A stretch of 64,000 nt of DNA from Bacteroides intestinalis DSM 17393. Lineage in GTDB: Bacteria; Bacteroidota; Bacteroidia; Bacteroidales; Bacteroidaceae. Shown piece by piece: positions 51,623-61,045 of this stretch. Under the pieces are notes generated by a model, which did no database searches, had not been told where the DNA came from, and worked only from the letters and a program-made list of their open reading frames with translations. Both the position numbers and the translations under genes were made by a program. The first letter of the stretch is position 1, and every line of letters starts with the position of its first letter. The stretch covers positions 744,001-808,000 of the forward strand of contig NZ_ABJL02000008.1 in assembly GCF_000172175.1 (NCBI RefSeq), read 5' to 3'.

Positions 51623-53089
51623 TTATTTAATGATTTTCACTTCAATACCCTGACGCTCCAAATCTTTCACTACTTTCTCTATGATTTCATAGTGTTCGGG
51701 GGCAATGCCAAGCTTCGGTAAATTCAAGACAGGAAGATCTTCCGAAATATGCATGTCTTTATCCTCTACCCTATCGATAATCATACCGACAGCACTGGTA
51801 TTGTTAGTTATCGGATCAATCAGAATGAAGGCTCCTGTTGCTTTATTCTTTTGATAAGGGTCAAAGAATAATTCTTTTGCCGTAGTCAGCACAACACGCG
51901 CTATCTGATTCAACTGCATGGGCAAGCTATCAGTAGTTAATTGTCCATTCTCGACCGACAGTTGTTCCATCGTATTGACATCTACCTTATACTTGATATT
52001 ACTGATACGTGAACGGCTCAGATTAGTGGTTTGCTTAATAAAAAATGATTTATTAAGATCCATCGGTTCTTCATCCATCCATACCAACATAGCCTCGAAA
52101 TTACGATCGACAACCGGCAAGTTATCAGGATGTACCAGCATTTCTCCTCTTGATACGTCTATCTCATCTTCCAGCGTCAAAGTCACAGACTGAGGCGGAA
52201 AAGCATAATCCAGTTCACCATCATAAGTAACAATGCTCTTAATACGTGATTTCTTACCGGAAGGCAATGCAACTACTTCATCACCTTTACGCACAATTCC
52301 TGAAGCTACTTTACCACAGAAGCCACGAAAATCGAGGTTAGGCCGCAACACATATTGTACCGGGAAGCGGAAGTCTGCCAGATTATGATCATTATCAATA
52401 TGGACTGTTTCAAGAAAATCGAGCAAGGATATACCGGCATACCACGGAGTACGCTCAGACTTAACGACTACATTATCACCATCCAAGGCTGATAGCGGAA
52501 TACAAGTTACATCCGGAATGTTCAACGGAGCAATAAATTCCTTATATTCCTTAACTATTTCATTGAAGCGGTCCTCTGAAAAATCTACCAGGTCCATCTT
52601 GTTGACAGCAAGCACCACATGCTTGATACCTAACAAAGAAACCAGGAAAGAGTGACGACGTGTTTGTGTAATCACCCCTGTACGGGCATCTACCAAAATA
52701 ATAGCCAGATTAGCCGTGGAACCGCCCGTAATCATATTACGTGTATATTGTTCATGTCCCGGAGTATCGGCAATGATAAATTTACGGTTGTTGGTAGAGA
52801 AATAACGATAAGCCACATCAATCGTAATACCCTGTTCGCGTTCTGCTTTCAGGCCATCCAGCAACAGCGCATAGTCAATATGATCGCCGGCATTTCCCAT
52901 TCGTTTGCTATCGCGTTCCAATGCATCCAACTGGTCCTCGTACAATTTCTTACTATCAAACAACAAACGCCCGATCAGCGTTGATTTTCCATCATCTACC
53001 GAACCGGCAGTCAGAAAACGGAGCAAGTCTTTCTGTTCATCTTTATCCAGAAACTCCTTGATATTTAGTTTAGAGTTATTCTCCATCAC
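51623..53089 (-). CDS. cysN: Sulfate adenylyltransferase subunit 1 (GTPase)
   Basis: 488 residues. GTP-binding motifs are all present: GSVDDGKSTLIGRLLF (G1), DTPGHEQYTRNM (G3) and NKMD (G4); EF-Tu-like domains 2 and 3 follow. No CysC-type kinase is fused to the C-terminus; that activity is encoded separately. GTP hydrolysis here drives APS formation by CysD. Two adjacent ATG codons start the protein (53089, 53086). The 114-nt gap to cysD holds two copies of TTTTTAATTC 14 nt apart and CAGGTTT repeats 21 nt apart. Confidence 0.96.
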   Translation of the reverse strand: MMENNSKLNIKEFLDKDEQKDLLRFLTAGSVDDGKSTLIGRLLFDSKKLYEDQLDALERDSKRMGNAGDHIDYALLLDGLKAEREQGITIDVAYRYFSTNNRKFIIADTPGHEQYTRNMITGGSTANLAIILVDARTGVITQTRRHSFLVSLLGIKHVVLAVNKMDLVDFSEDRFNEIVKEYKEFIAPLNIPDVTCIPLSALDGDNVVVKSERTPWYAGISLLDFLETVHIDNDHNLADFRFPVQYVLRPNLDFRGFCGKVASGIVRKGDEVVALPSGKKSRIKSIVTYDGELDYAFPPQSVTLTLEDEIDVSRGEMLVHPDNLPVVDRNFEAMLVWMDEEPMDLNKSFFIKQTTNLSRSRISNIKYKVDVNTMEQLSVENGQLTTDSLPMQLNQIARVVLTTAKELFFDPYQKNKATGAFILIDPITNNTSAVGMIIDRVEDKDMHISEDLPVLNLPKLGIAPEHYEIIEKVVKDLERQGIEVKIIK

Positions 53090-53203
53090 TTCTATTTTTT
53101 AATTATCACCTTTATCTTCGTAAACCTAAGCATTAAAGTTCTAAAGGTCAGGTTTAAGATTCCAATCCTCAGGTTTTAATTTTTAATTCTTAATTTTTAA
53201 TTC

Positions 53204-54112
53204 CTAAAAGTATCCCTCGCGTTTTTTCTGCTCCATGCTGGCCTCCTGATCGAAGTCGATTACACGGGTAGTACGTTCGCTCTTGGTAGTGGTCATCATC
53301 TCTTCTACAATCGTTTCAATTGTATCGGCATTGCTTTCCACTGCACCTGTCAGCGGCCAACAGCCTAACGTACGGAAACGGACCATTTTCATTTCTATCT
53401 GATCCCGATACTTTTCAGGCAAACGATCATCATCCGCCATAATCAGATTACCATCAATCGTAACACAAGGACGTTCCTTCGCATAATACAACGGAACAAT
53501 AGGAATATTTTCCAAACGGATATATTGCCAGATGTCCAGCTCAGTCCAATTGCTCAAAGGGAACACACGAATACTTTCTCCCTTATGTACCCGGGCGTTA
53601 TAAATATCCCACAATTCAGGACGTTGATTTTTTGGGTCCCACTGGTGGAACTTATCACGGAAAGAGAAGATACGTTCCTTTGCACGTGACTTCTCTTCAT
53701 CACGGCGTGCACCGCCAAAAGCTGCATCAAACTTATACTTATCCAAAGCACTCAGCAGAGCTTTTGTCTTCATCAGGTCCGTATGCACCTTACTGCCATG
53801 CGTAAATGGTCCCACTCCTGCATGGAAAGCTTCCATATTGCTCTCTACAATCAGATTCCACCCATACTTCTTAGCATATTCGTCACGGAACTGAATCATT
53901 TCTTTAAATTTCCATTTTGAATCGATATGCATCAACGGAAAAGGGACTTTGCCAGGATAAAAGGCCTTTTCAGCAAGGCGAACCATCACCGAAGAGTCTT
54001 TTCCGATACTATAAAGCATCACTGGGTTTTCAAATTCCGCAGCCACTTCACGGATAATATGAATAGACTCTGCTTCGAGCTCTTTCAGATGGCTTAATTT
54101 ATATTCTTCCAT
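53204..54112 (-). CDS. cysD: Sulfate adenylyltransferase subunit 2
   Basis: 302 residues from the ATG at 54112 (MEEYKLSHLKELEAESIHIIREVAAEF). An upstream ATG at 54160 lies within cysC. The PP-loop is VMLYSIGKDSSVMVRLAEKAF, and the family phrases FGGARRDEEKSRAKERIFSF and FPLSNWTELDIWQYI are present. It adenylates sulfate to APS with CysN. It starts 10 nt after the cysC stop. Confidence 0.97.
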   Translation of the reverse strand: MEEYKLSHLKELEAESIHIIREVAAEFENPVMLYSIGKDSSVMVRLAEKAFYPGKVPFPLMHIDSKWKFKEMIQFRDEYAKKYGWNLIVESNMEAFHAGVGPFTHGSKVHTDLMKTKALLSALDKYKFDAAFGGARRDEEKSRAKERIFSFRDKFHQWDPKNQRPELWDIYNARVHKGESIRVFPLSNWTELDIWQYIRLENIPIVPLYYAKERPCVTIDGNLIMADDDRLPEKYRDQIEMKMVRFRTLGCWPLTGAVESNADTIETIVEEMMTTTKSERTTRVIDFDQEASMEQKKREGYF

Positions 54113-54122
54113 TTTTATATAA

Positions 54123-54728
54123 TCACTTTTTAATCTGTATCTTTGATAAAACAAGGTCAAGCAACTTGTTGACTGACTCTTCCAGACTGAGCACTGAAGT
54201 GTCTAAAGTCAAAGCCGGGTGGGCAGGAGCCTCAAACGGAGCAGAAATACCGGTAAAATTCTGAATCTCTCCCCGGCGCGCCTTGGCATACAAGCCTTTC
54301 ACGTCCCTGCGCTCACACTCGGCCAGAGGAGTACTAACATAGACTTCAAGAAAATTTTCCCGACCAATGATATTGGCAGCCATTTCGCGAATATCATTGT
54401 TAGGACTTATAAACGCAGCAATAGTAATAATGCCTGTATCAATAAAAAGTTTAGAGACTTCCGCTATACGACGGATATTCTCTACACGGTCGGCTTCGGT
54501 AAAGCCCAAATTATTATTAATGCCGCTACGGATATTGTCCCCGTCCAGAATACGGCACAGCAATCCGCGTTTGTGCAATTCACGTTCCAAAGCAATAGCT
54601 ATTGTACTCTTACCGGAACCACTCAATCCGGTAAACCATATCATCATACTATGTTGTCCAAGGAGCTCTTCTTTATCTTGTCTCGACAACATCCGATCAA
54701 AAATCGGATATATATTATTATCTGTCAT
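54123..54728 (-). CDS. cysC: Adenylylsulfate (APS) kinase
   Basis: 201 residues. The Walker A motif is WFTGLSGSGKSTIAIALE; GDNIRSGINNNLGFTEADRVENIRRIAEV is the APS-binding signature, and YVSTPLAECERRDVKGLYAKAR follows. It phosphorylates APS to PAPS, the sulfate donor used by the sulfotransferase. No APS/PAPS reductase or sulfite reductase gene is present in the operon, which argues that this pathway serves sulfonation and not cysteine synthesis. Confidence 0.97.
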   Translation of the reverse strand: MTDNNIYPIFDRMLSRQDKEELLGQHSMMIWFTGLSGSGKSTIAIALERELHKRGLLCRILDGDNIRSGINNNLGFTEADRVENIRRIAEVSKLFIDTGIITIAAFISPNNDIREMAANIIGRENFLEVYVSTPLAECERRDVKGLYAKARRGEIQNFTGISAPFEAPAHPALTLDTSVLSLEESVNKLLDLVLSKIQIKK

Positions 54729-54736
54729 AATCTAAA

Positions 54737-56290
54737 TTAAAAGGGCCAAATTAATGGTATCAGGAATATGGATATCAAGAATGCTATAATATTCAATGGC
54801 AAACCAATGCGAACGAAATCGGTAAACTTATAGTTTCCTATACCTTGCACGATCAGATTTGTCTGGTATCCGATCGGCGTGGAGAAACTGGCAGATGCAG
54901 CCATACAAATTACCACAAAGAAAGGCATAGGGCTAACGCCCATCTGCGAAGAAATGGAAAGTGCCAACGGGAAAGCCAATGCTGCTGCTGCATTATTTGT
55001 GATTAACTCAGTAAATAAGTTCGTGATAATAAACACGGCAGCTAATAACACCTGCGGTCCGTAATGTTCAGTCAGGCCGATGATATAACTTGCCACCACA
55101 TCTGCCACACCGGAATTCACCATCGCCTTACTAATGGCAAAAGCACAGGCAATGGTTATCAGAATATCCCAAGAAATGTATTTGGTATATTTACGCGCCG
55201 GGAAGATTTTTGTCCATGCCATAATAATAGTAGTCACAGAAACAAAGAAGAACATATCCAGCTTAATATCCGGAAATGCTTCTTTCACAACCGGTAACTC
55301 CCCTACTGTAGCTCCGGCAATCATTAATATCAGCAAAATAAGAGCAAACCAACGTTTTCCTTTTCCGGGAACCGGCTCGTTGTCTTTACCATTAGCCAAC
55401 AGAACGAACACTGAGGATTCTCCCCAAGTCTGAACGAAAGAATCATCTGCCATCACCACCAGCGTATCGCCATCGCGCAGGACTTCATTATCCAGATTCT
55501 CCGTAATGCTCTGTCCGCTTCGCTTGATTTCCTTAACAGCAGCACCATAGTGACGTTTAAAATTAAATTCACCCAATTTCTTGTTGATACCCGGAAAACG
55601 GGGGCCAAGCACTGCTTCAACCCGATGCAAGCTACTATCCTCCTCCTGGTCGTCATCCAATTTTACCGCATCCGTACGAACATCAGGCAAAAGTTTGGAA
55701 GAGAACAGAAACAAATAAATAATACCTGCAATAGCTATGAAGATGCCGACTTTGCCCAACTCAAACATGGTGAAGCCTTCATAACCAGCCTCTAATATCA
55801 TACCATGTACTACCAGATTAGTAGAAGTTCCTATTAGGGTACAGATACCGCCCAAAATAGTTACATACGAAAGAGGGATCAAAAACTTGGTAGCAGGTAG
55901 TTTTACCGATTCTGCCCAACGTTTGATAATCGGGGCAAAGATTACAACAACAGGAGTATTATTAAGAAAAGCAGATATAAAAGAGATAGTGGGAAGCATG
56001 CGCAACTGGGCCTTAAACACAGTTGTTTTCCCCACAGGAAGTAGCTTTTTGATTACTTGTCCCAATGCTCCGGACTGACGAATACCTTCGCTAACCAAAA
56101 ACAACATGGCTACGGTAATCATTCCTTTATTACTAAACCCCTCCAGCATTTCTTTAGGGCTCAGAATACCTGCACACAAGAACAAGACTACAACGGAAAA
56201 CAACACCATTCCTGGACGCATTTTGTCCAAAACTAATGCAACAACCATACCCAAAAGTGACAAAAGCACGAATATTATCTCAAATGTCAT
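54737..56290 (-). CDS. SLC13/DASS-family transporter with TrkA-C domain, probable sulfate importer
   Basis: 517 residues with ~11 TM helices in two inverted halves. The SLC13 substrate motifs are FLNNTPVVVIFAP with GTSTNLVVHG in the first half, and ITNNAAAALAFPLALS with STPIGYQTNLIVQG in the second. A cytosolic RCK_C/TrkA-C module (about 215-285, ENLDNEVLRDGDTLVVMADD) is inserted between the halves; its ligand is unknown. Family members carry sulfate or dicarboxylates with Na+. Position in the sulfate-activation operon points to sulfate. Confidence 0.88.
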   Translation of the reverse strand: MTFEIIFVLLSLLGMVVALVLDKMRPGMVLFSVVVLFLCAGILSPKEMLEGFSNKGMITVAMLFLVSEGIRQSGALGQVIKKLLPVGKTTVFKAQLRMLPTISFISAFLNNTPVVVIFAPIIKRWAESVKLPATKFLIPLSYVTILGGICTLIGTSTNLVVHGMILEAGYEGFTMFELGKVGIFIAIAGIIYLFLFSSKLLPDVRTDAVKLDDDQEEDSSLHRVEAVLGPRFPGINKKLGEFNFKRHYGAAVKEIKRSGQSITENLDNEVLRDGDTLVVMADDSFVQTWGESSVFVLLANGKDNEPVPGKGKRWFALILLILMIAGATVGELPVVKEAFPDIKLDMFFFVSVTTIIMAWTKIFPARKYTKYISWDILITIACAFAISKAMVNSGVADVVASYIIGLTEHYGPQVLLAAVFIITNLFTELITNNAAAALAFPLALSISSQMGVSPMPFFVVICMAASASFSTPIGYQTNLIVQGIGNYKFTDFVRIGLPLNIIAFLISIFLIPLIWPF

Positions 56291-56307
56291 AGATTCATTG
56301 TATCTTG

Positions 56308-57129
56308 TTAATACTTCATTCGCTTAGGCTCAACCACAAACCATGGGTTCAGCAAATCCTCTTTATTGTAACAAAGCGGTTCTTCTTTTCCCGCCTGATA
56401 GACTTCCATTCCTGCCGCACGTGCAACGGCATGTCCGGCAGCAGTATCCCACTCCATAGTAGGTGCAAAACGAGGATATACATCTGCTTTTCCTTCTGCT
56501 ACAAGGCAAATTTTTATAGAACTGCCACTTGAAATTAATTCGACCTCAGCATGCTGACGTTTCATCTCTTCAATGTAGGATTCTGTTTCAGGCGTCAGAT
56601 GTGAGCGGGAAGCAACGATTACAAATTTATCTCTTGCAGCCTCAGCAGGCAAACGGGTAGCAGATGCCATTAATTCCTCCAATGAAACATCTCCGCGTGA
56701 AGTAATGCCGGATAACTTATACGCACCGATATGTTCTTCTGCAAAATAGAGTTCTTGCTTCACCGGAAGATAAATCACCCCCATTACCGGCACTGAATGG
56801 CTCACCCATGCTATATTTACAGTAAACTCACCATTCCGCTTTATGAACTCTTTTGTTCCGTCCAACGGGTCTACAATCCATAAAGAATCCCATCCACAGC
56901 GCTCAGTATAAGGCAAATGCTTTCCTTCTTCACTCAAAACAGGAAAAGGGGTAGCATTCAAATATCCGGTAATGGTTTCATGAGCTTTACGGTCGGCAAT
57001 GGTCAAAGGAGAGTTATCCGCTTTTTTTTCAATTTCAAAATCTGATGCCGGGTCATTATAGATAGAGAGAATGTCCGCACCGGCGTGCAGAGCTGCATCT
57101 ATCGCGTTTAATATATATCGTTGTTCCAT
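56308..57129 (-). CDS. cysQ: 3'(2'),5'-bisphosphate nucleotidase
   Basis: 273 residues. The inositol-monophosphatase-fold metal motif is WIVDPLDGTKEFIKRNGEFTVNIAW, the upstream Glu lies in FPVLSEEGKHL, and the third site is MEWDTAAGHAVARAAG. It hydrolyses PAP, the by-product of PAPS-dependent sulfotransfer, to AMP, which relieves inhibition of sulfotransferases. It is the first gene of the operon; a -7 element TAATTTTG (57164-57157) lies 28 nt before the start. Confidence 0.95.
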   Translation of the reverse strand: MEQRYILNAIDAALHAGADILSIYNDPASDFEIEKKADNSPLTIADRKAHETITGYLNATPFPVLSEEGKHLPYTERCGWDSLWIVDPLDGTKEFIKRNGEFTVNIAWVSHSVPVMGVIYLPVKQELYFAEEHIGAYKLSGITSRGDVSLEELMASATRLPAEAARDKFVIVASRSHLTPETESYIEEMKRQHAEVELISSGSSIKICLVAEGKADVYPRFAPTMEWDTAAGHAVARAAGMEVYQAGKEEPLCYNKEDLLNPWFVVEPKRMKY

Positions 57130-57156
57130 ATATGGTATCTATACTTATATAGTGTG

Positions 57157-57164
57157 CAAAATTA
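57157..57164 (-). promoter_or_regulatory. -7 element for the cysQ-SLC13-cysCDN-sulfotransferase operon
   Basis: The minus strand reads TAATTTTG, an exact TAnnTTTG match. A TTTTG lies 16 nt upstream, shorter than the usual spacing. Confidence 0.45.
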
Positions 57165-57256
57165 AAAACTTTTTCATCCTCAAAAGTTTCCACCCTCAGT
57201 TTTATAACTTCTTTTAAACTACATGATATATTTATAAGCACTTTTCACAATCGATA

Positions 57257-57295
57257 AAACAAAAAAGGTACTTCAACTTAATATTGAAGTACCTT
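57257..57295 (-). terminator. Terminator of the SusD-GH88-GH2 operon
   Basis: A perfect 12-bp stem, AAGGTACTTCAA (57265-57276) and its complement (57284-57295), 7-nt loop; on the minus strand TTTTTTGTTTT follows. It lies ~300 nt past the GH2 stop, so array D is inside the 3' untranslated region. Apart from these two elements the 57165-57600 gap shows nothing. Confidence 0.85.
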
Positions 57296-57458
57296 ATCCC
57301 AAAAACAGTTTCTTTTCCGGCTATTTTTCCAGAAAACAACTAAACTTTTACCTATGCCTATTTTGCATATATTACAAAGTAACGATTGTCTTCATTTATT
57401 AACGCCAAATAGGAGCTTTACAAACCATTGATTATCAGACATAGTATAATAACAGTAA

Positions 57459-57546
57459 TTCAGTATACGACTGAAACAGGTTCAGTATACGATTGAAACA
57501 GGTTCAGTATACGATTGAAACAGGTTAAATATACGACTGAACTCAC
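57459..57546. repeat. 22-bp tandem dyad array (array D, four units)
   Basis: Units at 57459, 57481, 57503 and 57525. The layout is TTCAGT-ATACG-ACTGAA-ACAGG: 6-bp arm, 5-nt loop, 6-bp arm, 5-nt spacer. Units 1-3 differ by one base (ACTGAA or ATTGAA); unit 4 starts TTAAAT and ends CTCAC. There are no unique spacers and no cas genes, so it is not CRISPR. The period equals that of arrays A-C, but the word is unrelated. Confidence 0.92.
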
Positions 57547-57600
57547 AAGCATTGCCTTTTGTTCATATTTACTACTTACAGGTATAAATCACCAATCCAC

Positions 57601-60600
57601 TCAATAATCATAACGAAGTGATTTATCAACGTCTGCTTTTGCCCTTATCGGCACAAACGTGAATCCCCATTCATAATTTTGATTGGCAGGTATTGTATAG
57701 CCCGGTTGCACTTTTGCTCCCCAACTATCATAACCAGCCACTCCTTGCTGTTTCATGTCAACAGACACCTCTACAAAATCCCGGGGAATAATGTCATTCA
57801 CATGAGTCATCTTCCGCATCGCATTTTTAGCCTCATCCAGATCATGGTTTTCGATTTCTTCCGGAGAACGGTTCCGCCATTGATATGGACGGGATGAATC
57901 TTCCGCATCAAAATCTTCAATTGTATTTTTCAATGCATTAAAACCAATAGTCTTATCTGCCTGTACCAACAAACCACGTCCGCTCTTATCTGACAAGACA
58001 ACCCAACGCGTATCTGTACGATGTCCGTTTTCTTGCGGACGAACATAATCCACATACATTGAGTCGGCAATAGTCTTATAGCGCCCTACCATGCTTCCGG
58101 CATTACGGTCTATATAGTTTTCTTCCGGACCACGACCGAAATACTCTACCATATTCATATCCTGCGGTATATGAAAACGTATCCCGATACGAGGTACTTC
58201 AAGATTGTCTTTCTTTTCTTTCTTTTTACCGGGAGTATAAGTCGCAAGATGAGTATCCTCCGGCACATCAGTCTTCACAGCCTCCTGGTCAGTAGCAGTA
58301 AACTTCACGGCCACATTCACCACTCCATCCGGATATATTTTATAATCGACACAATACTGATTTCCGGCAGGTAAATCATATACCACATTCAGTAGTGCAT
58401 TCTTTCCCTCCATTCTCACAGCAGCATTGCTCACTTTAAAGTTATGGCTTGAAGCTTTCCAGATTTGCAGACGCTTCGGGTTACTGTTCCCGTAATCATT
58501 ATCATTGGGTGCACGCCAGAAATTAGGTTGCACACCTGTCTCTTTATCAAAATATTCAAACCCATTTACTTTATAGGAAGTAACCATACCGGAAGTACGG
58601 TCAAACGCAAAATACACTTTAGGAGAAGAAACGACTAAAGTACTCCCCTCTTCTTTACAACCCAGGTCCGGTCCTGCTGCTTTATATGCAATCTTATTTG
58701 CTTCTACCGGCAATCTGAACTGTTCATAAGCAATTTCGTATCCTACCGGTATCAATGGCTCAGGCTGAGTGGTAACCACACTAAAATGTACATAGTATTC
58801 AACTCCCGCTTTTCCGTTCACATTCTTCACCGGAATTGAGAATTCTTTTTCCTCCTGAGGTGCTACATCCAAAGTCAAACTTCCTTTTTTAACAGGGATG
58901 CCATTGGCACGCAGCTCATAACGAATAGTATATTTTCTCAAATTAGTGAAATAGAAACGGTTTATAGCCCGATACTTACCGGCAGCTACATCAACAGCAT
59001 CAAATGCTACATTTTGATGTACATACTTCACTTCTGCCATAGCAGGATGCGGCTTACGGTCGGGCCCCACCAGACCATTACAACAGAAATTACCATCGCT
59101 TGGCATATTTACTCCATAGTCTCCTCCGTATGTCCAGTATTTACGACCGTTCTCATCAGTTTCCGATATTCCCTGATCCACCCAGTCCCAAATATATCCA
59201 CCCTGAAGATTTGGGTATTTATAGATTTCTTTCCATTGATCCCACAGATTACCATTTGAATTACCCATAGCATGAGAGTATTCCGATGGAACTACAGGGC
59301 GATCAGAACCTGTTTCTCCAATATATCGCAACCATTCTGCACTAGGGTATTGCGGTACGTACATATCCGAATTCCATTCCCACTGTGCACGCTCATAATT
59401 TACGGGGCGGTCCATTAGTTCTTTATCCTGATCCTTCAGCCAAAGATAAGTCTGATAGAAGTTGTAGCCATTGCCGGCTTCATTACCCAAAGACCAGAAT
59501 GTTACAGAAGGATAATTCTTATTGCGTTCATACATGTTCATTGTACGATACATGTGTGGCTTCAACCATTCCCGATTATTACCCAGTGTTCCGCCTTTAC
59601 GCAAGTCATAATACATTCCATGCGATTCTATATTGGCTTCATCGTAAACGTACAATCCATATTCATCACATAATTCATAGAAGCGGCGGTCTTGCGGATA
59701 ATGGCAAAGACGAACCGTATTCAAATTATGCTGTTTCATCAACTCAAAGTCCTTACGCATCAGTTCTTCCGTTACATAATGTCCGGTGTGTTCATTATGC
59801 TCATGGATATTGACACCTTTCAGTTTCAGGGGCTGTCCGTTAATCATTAACACCACATACGGTTTCCCATTCTTAGCTATCTGGTCAATCTGTTTGATCT
59901 CGATACGGCGAAAACCGACATTGAAAGGAACGATTTCCGTCACTTTATCTTCTTCTTTCAATGATATCAGCATTTTATAGAGATTAGGGCCCTCGGACGT
60001 CCAGGTCTTTACTCCAAATAAATTTGCACCAAATGTCACTGTCTGAATATCTTCGCCTTTCACGATACAACTCTCCGTAGCATTAGCAACCACTTTTCCG
60101 GAAGCTTTATCTATCAACTCATACAACACTTGCAAGTTTTTATCTGTAGCGGCGTTGTTACGAATATCGACAGCCAATTTAAAAATACCGTTCGTGTAAC
60201 TATCATCCAATGTAGAAACTACCCGGAAATCTTTCACGGCAATTTTAGGTTGAGAGTAAAGAAATACATCACGTTCTATACCACTCAGACGCCAGAAATC
60301 CTGACACTCCAGATATGACCCCGTACTCCAGCGAAATATTTTCAGAACCAATGTATTTTTACCGTTCTTTATATATTTGTTTATCAAGAACTCTGCAGGA
60401 TTCTTGGAATCTTCATTATATCCAACTTCCTGTCCATTCAGATAGACATAAACACCGGACTTAGCACCCGCAATATGCAAATAAATATCACGTGACATCC
60501 AATCTTGCGGTACAGTAATTTCCCGTCGGTAAATACCTACCGGTATATCTTCCGGCAATTGCGGAGGCTGTGGATTCAGCGCTTTGAATTCATACCCGTG

Positions 60601-60969
60601 ATTGGTATAAATAGGTACACCATATCCTTGCACTTCCCAGTTGCCAGGAACCTGAATATCATTCCACCCTTTCATATCTGCTACTTCCTGCACAGCATCT
60701 ACCGGCAAATTACGATGTGAATCCGAATAATAGAACTTCCATGTCCCATTCAGTAACTTATAGAAGTTACTATTCTCATATTTCCCACTCAATGCACTCT
60801 GACGGCTATCATAGGTCATAAAAGCCGTACGGGGAGACTCCCTGTTCACAGAAACAGTCTGTATGTCCTGCCAATAAGGAAGAGTATGCATTTTATTATC
60901 ACCTGCATTTGCCAGCACAGAGCTACCTAACATGCATACTCCCAATAAAATTACTATACCTTTATTCAT
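57601..60969 (-). CDS. GH2 beta-galactosidase, secreted
   Basis: 1122 residues with a signal peptide (GIVILLGVCMLGSSVLANA). Domains in order: GH2 sugar-binding (about 60-235, WKFYYSDSHRNLP, VPGNWEVQGYGVPIYTN), Ig-like (~240-350), TIM barrel (~355-640), a linking beta domain, and Bgal_small_N (~770-1110). The acid/base is E497 in SLGNEAGN and the nucleophile is E563 in PSEYSHAMGN. A Lys/Glu-rich insert (TPGKKKEKKDN) interrupts the last domain. It removes beta-galactosyl residues in the periplasm or at the surface. It is encoded 76 nt downstream of GH88 with a -7 element (TAATTTTG, 61007-61000) before it. Confidence 0.93.
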   Translation of the reverse strand: MNKGIVILLGVCMLGSSVLANAGDNKMHTLPYWQDIQTVSVNRESPRTAFMTYDSRQSALSGKYENSNFYKLLNGTWKFYYSDSHRNLPVDAVQEVADMKGWNDIQVPGNWEVQGYGVPIYTNHGYEFKALNPQPPQLPEDIPVGIYRREITVPQDWMSRDIYLHIAGAKSGVYVYLNGQEVGYNEDSKNPAEFLINKYIKNGKNTLVLKIFRWSTGSYLECQDFWRLSGIERDVFLYSQPKIAVKDFRVVSTLDDSYTNGIFKLAVDIRNNAATDKNLQVLYELIDKASGKVVANATESCIVKGEDIQTVTFGANLFGVKTWTSEGPNLYKMLISLKEEDKVTEIVPFNVGFRRIEIKQIDQIAKNGKPYVVLMINGQPLKLKGVNIHEHNEHTGHYVTEELMRKDFELMKQHNLNTVRLCHYPQDRRFYELCDEYGLYVYDEANIESHGMYYDLRKGGTLGNNREWLKPHMYRTMNMYERNKNYPSVTFWSLGNEAGNGYNFYQTYLWLKDQDKELMDRPVNYERAQWEWNSDMYVPQYPSAEWLRYIGETGSDRPVVPSEYSHAMGNSNGNLWDQWKEIYKYPNLQGGYIWDWVDQGISETDENGRKYWTYGGDYGVNMPSDGNFCCNGLVGPDRKPHPAMAEVKYVHQNVAFDAVDVAAGKYRAINRFYFTNLRKYTIRYELRANGIPVKKGSLTLDVAPQEEKEFSIPVKNVNGKAGVEYYVHFSVVTTQPEPLIPVGYEIAYEQFRLPVEANKIAYKAAGPDLGCKEEGSTLVVSSPKVYFAFDRTSGMVTSYKVNGFEYFDKETGVQPNFWRAPNDNDYGNSNPKRLQIWKASSHNFKVSNAAVRMEGKNALLNVVYDLPAGNQYCVDYKIYPDGVVNVAVKFTATDQEAVKTDVPEDTHLATYTPGKKKEKKDNLEVPRIGIRFHIPQDMNMVEYFGRGPEENYIDRNAGSMVGRYKTIADSMYVDYVRPQENGHRTDTRWVVLSDKSGRGLLVQADKTIGFNALKNTIEDFDAEDSSRPYQWRNRSPEEIENHDLDEAKNAMRKMTHVNDIIPRDFVEVSVDMKQQGVAGYDSWGAKVQPGYTIPANQNYEWGFTFVPIRAKADVDKSLRYDY

Positions 60970-60999
60970 ACCATTAGATTATGTTACACAAATTATTTA

Positions 61000-61007
61000 C
61001 AAAATTA
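61000..61007 (-). promoter_or_regulatory. Possible internal -7 element before the GH2 gene
   Basis: The minus strand reads TAATTTTG, 31 nt before the GH2 start codon. No -33 match at the right distance. Confidence 0.35.
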
Positions 61008-61045
61008 ATCTTTTACTTAATACAAAGAACTTTTTATCATCTTTT

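Noticed and set aside
53150..53203. Short repeats TTTTTAATTC and CAGGTTT between cysD and cysN as a regulatory array
   Set aside because: Only two copies each with different spacings (14 and 21 nt) in AT-rich sequence; not enough to call a periodic array.
57459..57546. CRISPR array
   Set aside because: The units are directly adjacent 22-mers without unique spacers, and no cas genes lie nearby.
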